Positions 14,539-20,762 of a stretch of DNA of 27,624 nt are shown one piece after another (position 1 is the stretch's first letter; every line of letters begins with the position of its first letter). The translations under genes were made by a program, and so were the position numbers. The stretch is from a virus. Location: positions 1-27,624 of IMG/VR virus record IMGVR_UViG_3300046457_000204; one strand, 5' to 3'. Under the pieces are notes generated by a model. That model searched no databases and was not told the DNA's origin. It saw only the letters and a list, made by a program, of their open reading frames with translations.

Positions 14539-15144
14539 TCACGACGAGCCGCGTGGATCAGAATGTGGCGCGTGCTGGCTTAGGCTTTCGTCGCGGCGCT
14601 CGATGATGATCGTCGTCTTGCCCTTGTCATCGCCCTGATCCTGATCGATGCCCCACGCCTTGCGCTCGCCGTCTTGAATGATCTTCGTGGCTTCGGACGT
14701 GATCTTGCCGAGCTTGGCTTTGTCGAAGTCGTTTTCGGTAATCGCCTCGTTCACCAGCGAGCGCACGTCTTCCCACTCGGTGCGATGACGGCTCAGCAGC
14801 TCGGCGCGATGATCCACGGCGCGCGTGACGGCTTCAGCGCGGTCCTGTGGCGTCGGCAGCATGGCGGGAGGCGCGCGCTCGATCTTCGGCTTGTCGGCGG
14901 CGGCAGCGCCCTTCTTGCCGATCGGCGTGGGCGGAGCGCTCTTCTGATCGGCCGCCCGGTGCGCCTCGCGCACGATATGCGGCATGTCGGCTTTCTTCTG
15001 CCAGCTGTCCTTCTTCGCACGCAGCGCGACGGCCTGCTTCGTCACGCCAAATTCCTGGGCGACGTGGACGTAGTTGACCTTTGGGTCAGCCTCCCACACC
15101 GCGCGGGCCTGAGCCCATTCGGCGTCGGTCAGTTTTCCGGCCAT
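14539..15144 (-). CDS. Terminase small subunit-like protein
   Basis: 201 residues. An N-terminal helix-turn-helix (LTDAEWAQARAVWEADPKVN with VHVAQEFGVTKQAVALRAKK, residues ~5-45) and a Lys/Pro-rich linker are followed by a helical middle (AEAVTRAVDHRAELLSRHR then WEDVRSLVNEA, ~105-150) and a basic/acidic tail. This matches the layout of phage small terminases, which recognise the packaging site and present it to the large subunit. The ATG overlaps the HU-like gene stop as TAATG. The family call rests on architecture, not on a diagnostic motif. It is separated from large terminase by the giant gene and three others. Confidence 0.72.
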   Translation of the reverse strand: MAGKLTDAEWAQARAVWEADPKVNYVHVAQEFGVTKQAVALRAKKDSWQKKADMPHIVREAHRAADQKSAPPTPIGKKGAAAADKPKIERAPPAMLPTPQDRAEAVTRAVDHRAELLSRHRTEWEDVRSLVNEAITENDFDKAKLGKITSEATKIIQDGERKAWGIDQDQGDDKGKTTIIIERRDESLSQHAPHSDPRGSS

Positions 15145-15422
15145 TACTCGGCTCCAGCTGCGCGCGTGAGCTCGATCGCCGGGCGGAACGTTACCTTGCG
15201 GCGGGCCGGAATCTCGATCGGCGCCAAGGTGCGCGGGTTCACGCCACGGCGCGCGGCGCGCTGCGTGACTTCGAAGCTGCCGAGTCCCGGCACGCGAAGA
15301 CGGCCAATGCCGGCACTCGCATCCGAAATCAGCCCGGTCAGCGCTTGGAGCACGGCTCCCGCTTCCGAACGCTTCACGCCCGCGCGATCGGCGAGCACCT
15401 GCACGAACAATTCCTTACGCAT
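15144..15422 (-). CDS. HU/IHF-family DNA-bending protein
   Basis: 92 residues, standard length for HU/IHF. N-terminus MRKELFVQVLADRAGVKRSE; body GLGSFEVTQRAARRGVNPRT followed by IEIPARRKVTFRP, which matches the family beta-arm consensus (RxGxNPxTGxxIxIPA) with Val in place of the usual Gly/Arg position and Leu-Ala in place of Thr-Gly. Start ATG at 15420-15422 with GAAGGGAA upstream. An in-frame upstream ATG is less likely, since it lies beyond the hairpin GCGGGC-n6-GCCCGC (15442-15459) in the leader. Such a protein could bend DNA at the origin or the packaging site, as IHF does at lambda cos; being next to small terminase favours packaging. Confidence 0.9.
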   Translation of the reverse strand: MRKELFVQVLADRAGVKRSEAGAVLQALTGLISDASAGIGRLRVPGLGSFEVTQRAARRGVNPRTLAPIEIPARRKVTFRPAIELTRAAGAE

Positions 15423-15503
15423 GATTCCCTTCGAGAGTTGCGCGGGCTCTATCGCCCGCACACTCACGATCGCATCACGACTCGCTGAATCACCCTGCGA
15501 GCG

Positions 15504-15881
15504 TCAAAAACCGGGCACGGATACCTTGCGCGAACCCATCGGCGCCTCGATCGTCTCTTCGAGCTCGCGCACGCGCACGAGCACCTCGTGCGGCACTTCC
15601 AGCGTCTTTTCCGTGTTCCGGTAGCACTCCAGCAGGTGGCGCCCGCCGGGCGTCGTCACGCCGCATGCGCACAGCGTCTCGACCGGGCCGTTCTCGCGGC
15701 GGCCGCACTGTGAGCACTGCACCGCCGCCGACTTGCCCTTCCCTGTGCTCAGCAGCCGCCCGAAGCAATGGCGGCAGGCGTGATCGGCCAGCACCCACCG
15801 CTCGGTCTTCGACGGCTTCGGCAGCGGGTTCGCCGGACCATCGACTGGCACTTCGCCGAACAGGAAGAGTTGTTCGCTCAT
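15504..15881 (-). CDS. Zinc-ribbon-like unknown protein
   Basis: 125 residues. Start ATG at 15879-15881 overlaps the upstream stop as ATGA, with GGGGAAC upstream. The middle has paired cysteines that could bind zinc: ACRHC (~residues 34-38) and CSQCGRRE (~55-62), and then CACG (~71-74). The C-terminal helix LVRVRELEETIEAP could be a coiled coil. Acts probably as a nucleic-acid or protein-binding module; its role is not recognisable. It is part of a tightly overlapped leftward block from the helicase loader down to this gene. Confidence 0.7.
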   Translation of the reverse strand: MSEQLFLFGEVPVDGPANPLPKPSKTERWVLADHACRHCFGRLLSTGKGKSAAVQCSQCGRRENGPVETLCACGVTTPGGRHLLECYRNTEKTLEVPHEVLVRVRELEETIEAPMGSRKVSVPGF

Positions 15882-16393
15882 GCGTTCCCCGGCGGCAGAA
15901 TGCAAACCGGATGCGGGATAGCGCAACCGAACACGACCGACGTCGATTCGCTGCGCGCGATCGACACGAGCGCCTCGACGCTCGTCGCCACGTTATCGAC
16001 GCTGCGCACCACGCCCCGGCCGCCCGACACGCACGTCAGCGACGCGGTACCGATGCGCGCGAGCTTGCGCGGCCGTCCGCCCTTCGCATTGCGGCCGCGC
16101 TTCGTCTCGAGAGTGCGGTTGTAGCAGCTCACGCAAATGCGATCGCCGACGAGCCGCGTCGCGCCCCGCAGGCACCGCGCACAAGTGCGCCGCTTGATGG
16201 CCGTCACCTTTATCTCGACGTGCGCATGCTTTGCGCCGAGCGGGCAGCCCGCGCAGGCCAGGTACCCGCCGCCCTTTTGCGAGCCCTGAAACTGCGTCAC
16301 GCAGCGATCCACCGACAGGCTCGCGCGCAGCTTCTCGCATTCGAAGTACTGGCCTTCGACGTCGGGATAGGTGAAGTACTGGATCTCACTCAT
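15878..16393 (-). CDS. Cys-rich, zinc-finger-like unknown protein
   Basis: 171 residues. Start ATG at 16391-16393 overlaps the DUF1367 gene stop (ATGA). An N-terminal half with conserved-looking CVTQFQ and LACAGCPLG contains two or more Cys pairs; the next segment TCARCLRGATRLVGDRICVS plus CYNR forms a second four-Cys unit followed by a basic patch (KRGRNAKGGRPRKLAR). This is a likely double zinc-binding, DNA-contacting protein. I do not recognise an annotated family with certainty; a transcription or recombination accessory role is possible. Confidence 0.7.
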   Translation of the reverse strand: MSEIQYFTYPDVEGQYFECEKLRASLSVDRCVTQFQGSQKGGGYLACAGCPLGAKHAHVEIKVTAIKRRTCARCLRGATRLVGDRICVSCYNRTLETKRGRNAKGGRPRKLARIGTASLTCVSGGRGVVRSVDNVATSVEALVSIARSESTSVVFGCAIPHPVCILPPGNA

Positions 16394-16860
16394 TCGAATG
16401 CCAACAGTTGATTGACGACTTGTTCCACTTCCTGTTCGGACGCGAACTTCGCGTGCCGAAGAATCTTTTCCCACACGACGCGCAGCACGGCCGCATAGAC
16501 GTCGTTGAACTCAAACTCGTCGCAGCTCGCGAAGCTGATCGACTTCGCCTTGAGCTTCATTGCCCCGTCGAGCCGGTAGATCGCCTCGCAGTGCCCCGCC
16601 AGAATCAGAATGTCCTCGCGGAACGATTCGAACTCTTTGCCGATCGGCTCGCCCTTGTACGTCTTATCGACCGGCGGTTCCCACATATCGAAGGCGAGCG
16701 TCAGGAGCTTGAAAAACTTCTTGTGGAATTTGTAATTCCGGATTTTCGTCGCCTCGATGCCGACGCCAGTGCCGAGCTTGAGCGACGCGATGAACTTCTC
16801 GGCTTCCGCATCGAACGGCGCGAGCAGATTGCCCTTGACGCGCTGGAATATCGCTTTCAC
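16390..16860 (-). CDS. DUF1367-family phage protein
   Basis: 156 residues with GTG start (16858-16860) overlapping the upstream stop as GTGA; GGGGATTACCA precedes it. The segment LLAPFDAEAEKFIASLKLGT followed by RNYKFHKKFFKLLTLAFDMW is the hallmark of DUF1367, a family found in many phages of proteobacteria near replication or recombination genes. The biochemical function is not known. The C-terminus is helical and acidic. The context (helicase loader upstream, zinc proteins downstream) fits an early role. Confidence 0.8.
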   Translation of the reverse strand: MKAIFQRVKGNLLAPFDAEAEKFIASLKLGTGVGIEATKIRNYKFHKKFFKLLTLAFDMWEPPVDKTYKGEPIGKEFESFREDILILAGHCEAIYRLDGAMKLKAKSISFASCDEFEFNDVYAAVLRVVWEKILRHAKFASEQEVEQVVNQLLAFE

Positions 16861-17243
16861 TGGTAATCCCCGTCGAGCACGCGGCGGCGCTCAGCCTCGT
16901 TCTTGAACCCGGCCGCGATGCGGTCAGCAGCAGGCTTGCCGTGGAAATAGACCCACTCGGCATGAAGCGCACGCTTGTCAGCGGCCGTCAGGCACTTCTC
17001 CGCGCGCCGGAAGGCCGCTTGAAGCGCCCGGCCGCAGGCGTTCGTGATCGCGAATTCGAGCGCCTCGCGCTCGGCGTCCTCGCGCGGCATCTTGTCGATG
17101 AATTCGAGCTGCGCGGCGAGCCCCTGATAGACGGCTTCGTCCTTGTCGGTCCAGTACACGCCTTTCTTGATCGCGCGCTTGGGCTCTCCGGAGAAAGCCC
17201 CGCCCGACTGAAAGCGCAGCGTAACGAGCTCGCTCACGCTCAT
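16857..17243 (-). CDS. Unknown early protein (128 aa)
   Basis: Start ATG at 17241-17243 overlaps the helicase-loader stop as ATGA, with a GGGG run just before. The N-terminus MSVSELVTLRFQSGGAFSGE is followed by helical segments (YQGLAAQLEFIDKMPREDAE, NACGRALQAAFRRAEKCLTA) and the end is charged (FKNEAERRRVLDGDYQ). No metal-binding or catalytic motif is evident. It is translationally coupled to genes on both sides, so it is probably part of the replication unit. Confidence 0.7.
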   Translation of the reverse strand: MSVSELVTLRFQSGGAFSGEPKRAIKKGVYWTDKDEAVYQGLAAQLEFIDKMPREDAEREALEFAITNACGRALQAAFRRAEKCLTAADKRALHAEWVYFHGKPAADRIAAGFKNEAERRRVLDGDYQ

Positions 17244-18040
17244 GCACGGCCCCGGTATGAGTCCCAATCGCACGCCAGCACCCGGCCGCCGCCTTCGCGA
17301 AGGCGATCGACCACGCGCACCGACAGATACTTTTGGATGCCTTCGAGCGTCTCATTCGAAATCACGACGGTCGGCTTGCAGGCGTCGTATCGGCCATTGA
17401 GAATCGCGAACAGGATCATTTGCTCGTTGTCACCGCCGCCCTGCACGCCGACCTCATCCAGAATCAGCAGATCGGGCTCCACGAAGCGGGCGATCGACTC
17501 GCGCTCGGAGTACTTCGAGCCGGGCCGGTACGACTCACGCACGAATTGCACCGCCTCATAGGTGCGCGCAAAAAACGGCAGCGAGCCGCTGCGCGCGACC
17601 GTGCGAGCGATCGATACGGCGAGATGCGTCTTGCCCGTGCCCGGCAACCCGCACAGGATCAGGTTCTTACCCGACTCGCGCACCGACTCCCATGAACCCG
17701 CGTAATCGGCGCACGCATCGAGCACGGCCTTCTGTGCGGGCGACTCGACCACGTAGGACTTGAACGACGCGTTGGCGAAACGCTTCGGAACTTCCGCGCC
17801 CTGCCACCCGCTCAGCAGACTCGTGCGGCGCGCGTCGCGGCGCATGCCGTCTTGCTCATCGCGCGCGGCCTGGGCCTCACGCTCGGCGATGCACTTGCCA
17901 CAACCACCCCACCGCTTGACGCCGCCGATCATCGCGGCCGTCTCGACATAGCCACCGTGCTTCTCGCACGTCGCGTCGCGGTACTCCATCTCGAACTTGC
18001 CGAATTCAGAAGCGACCGATTGAAATTTAGAACGTCCCAT
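17240..18040 (-). CDS. DnaC/IstB-like helicase loader (AAA+ ATPase)
   Basis: 266 residues. Loads a replicative helicase onto the phage origin. Walker A is GLPGTGKT (131-138), Walker B LLILDE (191-196), and later LSVRVVDRLREGG carries the region where sensor and arginine-finger residues lie in DnaC/IstB proteins. An N-terminal zinc site is suggested by C25, H28, C47 and C50 (TCEKHG and GGCGKC). Start ATG at 18038-18040 with AAGGGGATTA upstream; it overlaps the initiator gene end by 14 bases. Having no visible helicase gene, the phage presumably recruits host DnaB or encodes one outside the window. Confidence 0.9.
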   Translation of the reverse strand: MGRSKFQSVASEFGKFEMEYRDATCEKHGGYVETAAMIGGVKRWGGCGKCIAEREAQAARDEQDGMRRDARRTSLLSGWQGAEVPKRFANASFKSYVVESPAQKAVLDACADYAGSWESVRESGKNLILCGLPGTGKTHLAVSIARTVARSGSLPFFARTYEAVQFVRESYRPGSKYSERESIARFVEPDLLILDEVGVQGGGDNEQMILFAILNGRYDACKPTVVISNETLEGIQKYLSVRVVDRLREGGGRVLACDWDSYRGRA

Positions 18041-18896
18041 CAGCGTTAATCCCCTTGTGATAATCGATCGCTTTGTAGTCGGCCATCGTCTGCGGCTTCT
18101 TGTGAGCTGCCGCGCCGTTCGCCTTGTGCATGTGATTCCAGACCTTTTGCAGATCGCGGACCAAGATGCCGATATCGTGCTGGCACTCGGCATAGAAGCC
18201 GGTGAGCGTCAGGTAGTGCGCCACCACGAGCGGCGCCTTCTCCGCGCCGACCGTCTTCACGATCGTGCTGAGCGCTGCGTTCACCTTCGCGCTGCGCAGC
18301 GGCTCGATGCTGTAGCGATTCAGGTAAGCAGCCGAGTACGCTTCCCACGATGCCGTCGTCGGTGCGGGTTCCTTTTTCGGAGCCTCTTTTTTCGGCGCTG
18401 CCGGAGTCGCGTCAGCGGCTTCGGGAAAGAGTGAATCCTTGCTCGTAGTCAGTCCTTGCTTAGAATCAGTACTTACTAGCGTCGGATTTGCCGTATGCGG
18501 AAAAGCCGTAAGCGGCAAACCCGCATGCGGATCGACCGTATCCGGATTTTCCGTAAGCGGCGAAGCCAATTCGACCACCGGAGCGGTAGCAAACTCGGAC
18601 ACCATGTAGTCGGTCCCGCCGAACGTGCCGTCACCCTTCTTCGACTGCACGCGCTGAAGGTAGCCGACCGTCAGCAACTCCTTGAGCAAACCATAGACGG
18701 CGTCGCGCCCGGACTGCTTCGCCGAGGCAGCCGTTTCGTTGACGAGATTGGCCGGTGAGACGGTCCAATGGTCCGGCTTGCCGAGCAGGAAGATCAGAAG
18801 CCCACGCGCGCCCCACGAGAGGCGCTGATCCTCGCTGATGCGCTTGTCGAGAATATAAAAATTGCCGTCTGGTCGGGCGGCCCGAATAATCGCCAT
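18027..18896 (-). CDS. Replication initiator-like protein with internal iterons
   Basis: 289 residues. Residues ~25-100 form a winged helix-turn-helix (LSWGARGLLIFLLGKPDHWT, NLVNETAASAKQSGRDAVYG, LLKELLTVGYLQRVQSKKGD), as in lambda O-type initiators. Residues ~113-138 contain a proline-led five-residue repeat (PLTEN, PDTVD, PHAGL, PLTAF, PHTAN), the translation of five 15-bp DNA repeats. A Lys/Pro linker follows, then a C-terminal helical domain (~195-289) that could contact the loader. ATG overlaps the RusA stop as TAATG. Position directly before the helicase loader matches the lambda O-P order. Confidence 0.8.
   Translation of the reverse strand: MAIIRAARPDGNFYILDKRISEDQRLSWGARGLLIFLLGKPDHWTVSPANLVNETAASAKQSGRDAVYGLLKELLTVGYLQRVQSKKGDGTFGGTDYMVSEFATAPVVELASPLTENPDTVDPHAGLPLTAFPHTANPTLVSTDSKQGLTTSKDSLFPEAADATPAAPKKEAPKKEPAPTTASWEAYSAAYLNRYSIEPLRSAKVNAALSTIVKTVGAEKAPLVVAHYLTLTGFYAECQHDIGILVRDLQKVWNHMHKANGAAAHKKPQTMADYKAIDYHKGINADGTF
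18491..18560. repeat. Iteron array, probable replication origin
   Basis: Five 10-bp near-palindromic units with exactly 15-bp period: CCGTATGCGG (18491), CCGTAAGCGG (18506), CCGCATGCGG (18521), CCGTATCCGG (18536), CCGTAAGCGG (18551). The 5-bp spacers vary. The array is inside the initiator gene, and the neighbouring 18440-18485 stretch is more AT-rich than the surroundings. This is the lambda-type arrangement (iterons within O plus an AT-rich unwinding region). The length and spacing are too short for CRISPR. Confidence 0.75.
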
Positions 18897-19372
18897 TACT
18901 GGTCAAGCTCCTGAATAAACACATCGACGCGCGGCTCGTCGCCGTAGCGCTTTTCTCCCGCATCCGAAACGACTTGGCTGTCGTCCTTGTAGACGACACC
19001 GTTCATCGCATCGAGCACGGCTTTTTTAAGGTTGTCCAAATCGGGCTTGCTCGTCGGGTAGATCGAGCCCACGCGCGCAGCTTCACGCTTGCGCAGCGGC
19101 CACGAGGCGGGGATTGGCAAGACGCAATCGATGCGGGCGAACAGCGCGCCTGTCAGCGGTTCTATGCCGATCATTGCGCGCAGCGCCGCAGTGCGCACCG
19201 TCATTTCGAAGTCGGCCGTCGTCTTGGGCGTATAGGCGTGAGCCACGACCCGCTTGCCGATGCGGCGCGTCGTGACGCGCGCGCGAGCCTTCGGCACCGG
19301 CTTGGTCCGCACCGAAAAACTAATCGTCTGACGTGAAGCCGAAATTACGTCTTGACAAACGCCCGCTTTCAC
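18896..19372 (-). CDS. rusA: RusA-type Holliday junction resolvase
   Basis: 158 residues. Cuts four-way DNA junctions formed during recombination. The fold begins ISFSVRTKPVPKARARV; the conserved acidic cluster is visible in YPTSKPDLDNLKKAVLDAMN (D111, D113, D121) and VVYKDDSQV (D130, D131), matching the catalytic Asp set of RusA. GTG at 19370-19372 is chosen with GGTGAT upstream; a TTG one codon before is equally in frame. It is the first gene of the leftward replication unit, 22 bases after the operator at 19394-19406. Confidence 0.92.
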   Translation of the reverse strand: MKAGVCQDVISASRQTISFSVRTKPVPKARARVTTRRIGKRVVAHAYTPKTTADFEMTVRTAALRAMIGIEPLTGALFARIDCVLPIPASWPLRKREAARVGSIYPTSKPDLDNLKKAVLDAMNGVVYKDDSQVVSDAGEKRYGDEPRVDVFIQELDQ

Positions 19373-19393
19373 CAATTCATCACCAATTTTTAT

Positions 19394-19406
19394 TACCTGC
19401 TAGGTA
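19394..19406. promoter_or_regulatory. Operator: perfect-arm palindrome TACCTGCTAGGTA
   Basis: The cleanest copy of the recurrent element, between the small HTH gene and rusA. TTGTAC overlaps its minus-strand right arm and could be a -35 box, but a good -10 at proper spacing is lacking. It is placed to control entry into the replication unit. Confidence 0.65.
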
Positions 19407-19415
19407 CAATCCATC

Positions 19416-19625
19416 TCAGTCAGCAAGAACTGATGGATTGCAGAGGCCATGCAGCGTGATCTTGCTGCCGGATGCCTCGATGATTTTTGCGGCCATCTCG
19501 ACCGAAGGACGCTTTCGCGTCTCATAGATCAGCTGGCGGATGTAGGAGAGTTTTGTACCGGCCTTCTCCGCCAAGGCGGTGAGCCCGTCGGTACCGTGGG
19601 CTAGGTAGTATTCGTAAAGAGTCAT
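19416..19625 (-). CDS. Cro/YdaS-like small helix-turn-helix regulator
   Basis: 69 residues from ATG 19623-19625. MTLYEYYLAHGTDGLTALAE, then KAGTKLSYIRQLIYETRKRP, SVEMAAKIIEASG: helices 2-3 (ALAEKAGTKLSYIRQLI) form the DNA-reading helix-turn-helix. The size and position, first on the leftward side of the control region and opposite a CI-like gene, are those of a Cro. There is no Shine-Dalgarno site; the predicted promoter -10 (19633-19638) would start the message at or next to the ATG, so it may be leaderless. An in-frame upstream start would overlap the promoter. Confidence 0.8.
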   Translation of the reverse strand: MTLYEYYLAHGTDGLTALAEKAGTKLSYIRQLIYETRKRPSVEMAAKIIEASGSKITLHGLCNPSVLAD

Positions 19626-19632
19626 GCGGCGA

Positions 19633-19661
19633 ACTTTACCCGGTAGATAAACCAAAGTAAA
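19633..19661 (-). promoter_or_regulatory. Leftward promoter (TTTACT-17-TAAAGT) with internal operator
   Basis: On the minus strand: TTTACT (19656-19661), 17-bp spacer, TAAAGT (19633-19638). The operator TACCCGGTAGATA (19637-19649) fills the spacer and touches the -10 box. Bound repressor would block it. It lies between the divergent HTH (19625) and CI-like (19780) genes, in the position of an immunity control region. Confidence 0.65.
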
Positions 19662-19779
19662 GCCCGCCCGGGGGTGACAGGGCTTGCGCGGCAGGGAAAG
19701 TCCCGCGATGATTGGCCCGGCAGGACAATTCTTTCAAATAGAAAAAAAACCACCCTTCACCACAGGGCTAGAGCTGAAA

Positions 19780-20238
19780 ATGGAAATCAAAGAAACAAGA
19801 CTGAACAACTTCATGACGCTGGCGAGCGGCTACACAAAGATCGTGGACTTTTGCGATGCGATCCAAATGGCGCCGAGCTACTTCAGCCAAGTGAAGCGCG
19901 GGCAAAAGATGATCGGCGACGATCGGGCGCGGCAAATTGAGGAAGCACTATCTCTGCCGAAAGGATGGATGGATATGCCGCACGATCAAAGTGCGGAGCC
20001 ACAGCGGCTCCCCTCAGATGAGCTCGGCGTGGCGTATGCACTGGCAAGCCTTCCCGAAGCAATCAAGCAGCGAATAAAGAGTCTCGTGTACGACCTAGCT
20101 GCCGACTACGCAAGCCGAACCCCTTCGTCACACGGCACCAGCAGAAGCCCAACACGAAGCAAACGCCAGGAACCAGCCGACGACGAGGATGGATCCACAG
20201 CTGCCAAACTCGTTCGCGCTGATTTGTTTGCTGTTTGA
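19780..20238 (+). CDS. CI-like repressor lacking a peptidase domain
   Basis: 152 residues from ATG 19780; MEIKETRLNNFMTLASGYTK, VDFCDAIQMAPSYFSQVKRG and QKMIGDDRARQIEEALSLPK form a lambda-repressor-like helix-turn-helix (~12-55) ending in GWMDMP. The remainder (~60-110) is a helix-rich segment (LGVAYALASLPEAIKQRIKS) and a disordered Ser/Arg-rich end. The S24/LexA self-cleavage domain with its Ser/Lys dyad is missing, so RecA-driven cleavage is not expected. Candidate promoter TTGGCC (19712-19717), 17 bp, CAAATA (19735-19740). Start is uncertain; two in-frame upstream ATG codons exist, with a weak ribosome-binding site at the chosen one. Confidence 0.78.
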   Translation: MEIKETRLNNFMTLASGYTKIVDFCDAIQMAPSYFSQVKRGQKMIGDDRARQIEEALSLPKGWMDMPHDQSAEPQRLPSDELGVAYALASLPEAIKQRIKSLVYDLAADYASRTPSSHGTSRSPTRSKRQEPADDEDGSTAAKLVRADLFAV

Positions 20239-20252
20239 GATACGGAGGCTCT

Positions 20253-20519
20253 ATGAAAAGGAGCTCCGTCCAAATATTAGAAGCCCTGCCTCTTAAAGAG
20301 AGTTGGGCCTGTTGGAAAAGATCAGACGGCAGATGCTATGCCGCGACAATACAGAGAGACTTGTTCGGGGGATGGTCGATCATTGCCCTTTGGGGCTCTG
20401 AGAATAATAGTAAAGCCGGTGGGCAAGCCATCCACCCGGTCACAAGCCGCGAAGACGCTGAAGAGTTTATGGAAGCGTTGCACCGCGCGCGCATCGCACA
20501 CGGCTACCGGCCGTTCTAG
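20253..20519 (+). CDS. WGR-domain protein (88 aa)
   Basis: ATG at 20253 preceded by GGAGG. The domain covers nearly all of it: CYAATIQRDLFGGWSIIALW followed by GS at the WGR position (W47-G48-S49), and the C-terminal helix AEEFMEALHRARIAHGYRP. WGR domains bind nucleic acid ends and occur in poly(ADP-ribose) polymerases and in small bacterial proteins. The usual third residue Arg is Ser here. It directly follows the CI-like gene and may be co-transcribed from the lysogenic promoter, suggesting expression in the prophage state. Confidence 0.75.
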   Translation: MKRSSVQILEALPLKESWACWKRSDGRCYAATIQRDLFGGWSIIALWGSENNSKAGGQAIHPVTSREDAEEFMEALHRARIAHGYRPF

Positions 20520-20648
20520 CTGCACCCCTTCTACCCTGCGCTCGTCAGGGTGACATCGACTCATACCATATCAGTCATACCATGCCACACGCTCAGGCGC
20601 ACCATGCGCTCTATTCGTGGCGATTCCGACAATGGTGTTGCAAAAATA

Positions 20649-20661
20649 CACCTATTAGGTG
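20649..20661. promoter_or_regulatory. Operator: perfect-arm palindrome CACCTATTAGGTG
   Basis: This copy of the recurrent element lies 36 bp (centre to centre) upstream of the next operator (20685-20697), in the 243-bp gap between the WGR gene and the recombination unit. TTGCAA at ~20638 with AATTAT ~18 bp downstream could be a second promoter spanning it. The 9-bp direct repeat TCATACCAT at 20561 and 20575 is also in this gap. No gene is seen in the gap. Confidence 0.6.
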
Positions 20662-20682
20662 AATTATTCGGGTGAAAACTTG

Positions 20683-20713
20683 TTGACCTGCAAGGTACAT
20701 TCGGTGATAGAAT
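20683..20713 (+). promoter_or_regulatory. Rightward promoter with operator on the -35 box
   Basis: TTGACC (20683-20688) and TAGAAT (20708-20713) are separated by 19 bp, or 17 if GATAGA is taken as the -10; TG precedes the -10. The operator GACCTGCAAGGTA (20685-20697) sits on the -35 box. A weaker copy (TATCTCAGGGATT, 20715-20727) is at the predicted start site. This should be the main early rightward promoter. Confidence 0.65.
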
Positions 20714-20762
20714 TTATCTCAGGGATTAACACAAGGTAAAGTCCCGCAACCGGAGAATCACC

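Noticed and set aside
18491-18560. Regularly spaced repeats as a CRISPR array
   Set aside because: Units are 10 bp with 5-bp spacers, inside a coding gene in frame; this is an iteron pattern.
19684-19779. Longer N-terminus for the CI-like protein
   Set aside because: The extra residues are not repressor-like and cover the likely promoter; kept only as an alternative.
20561-20583. 9-bp direct repeat TCATACCAT
   Set aside because: Only two copies, no symmetry or promoter link; could be chance.
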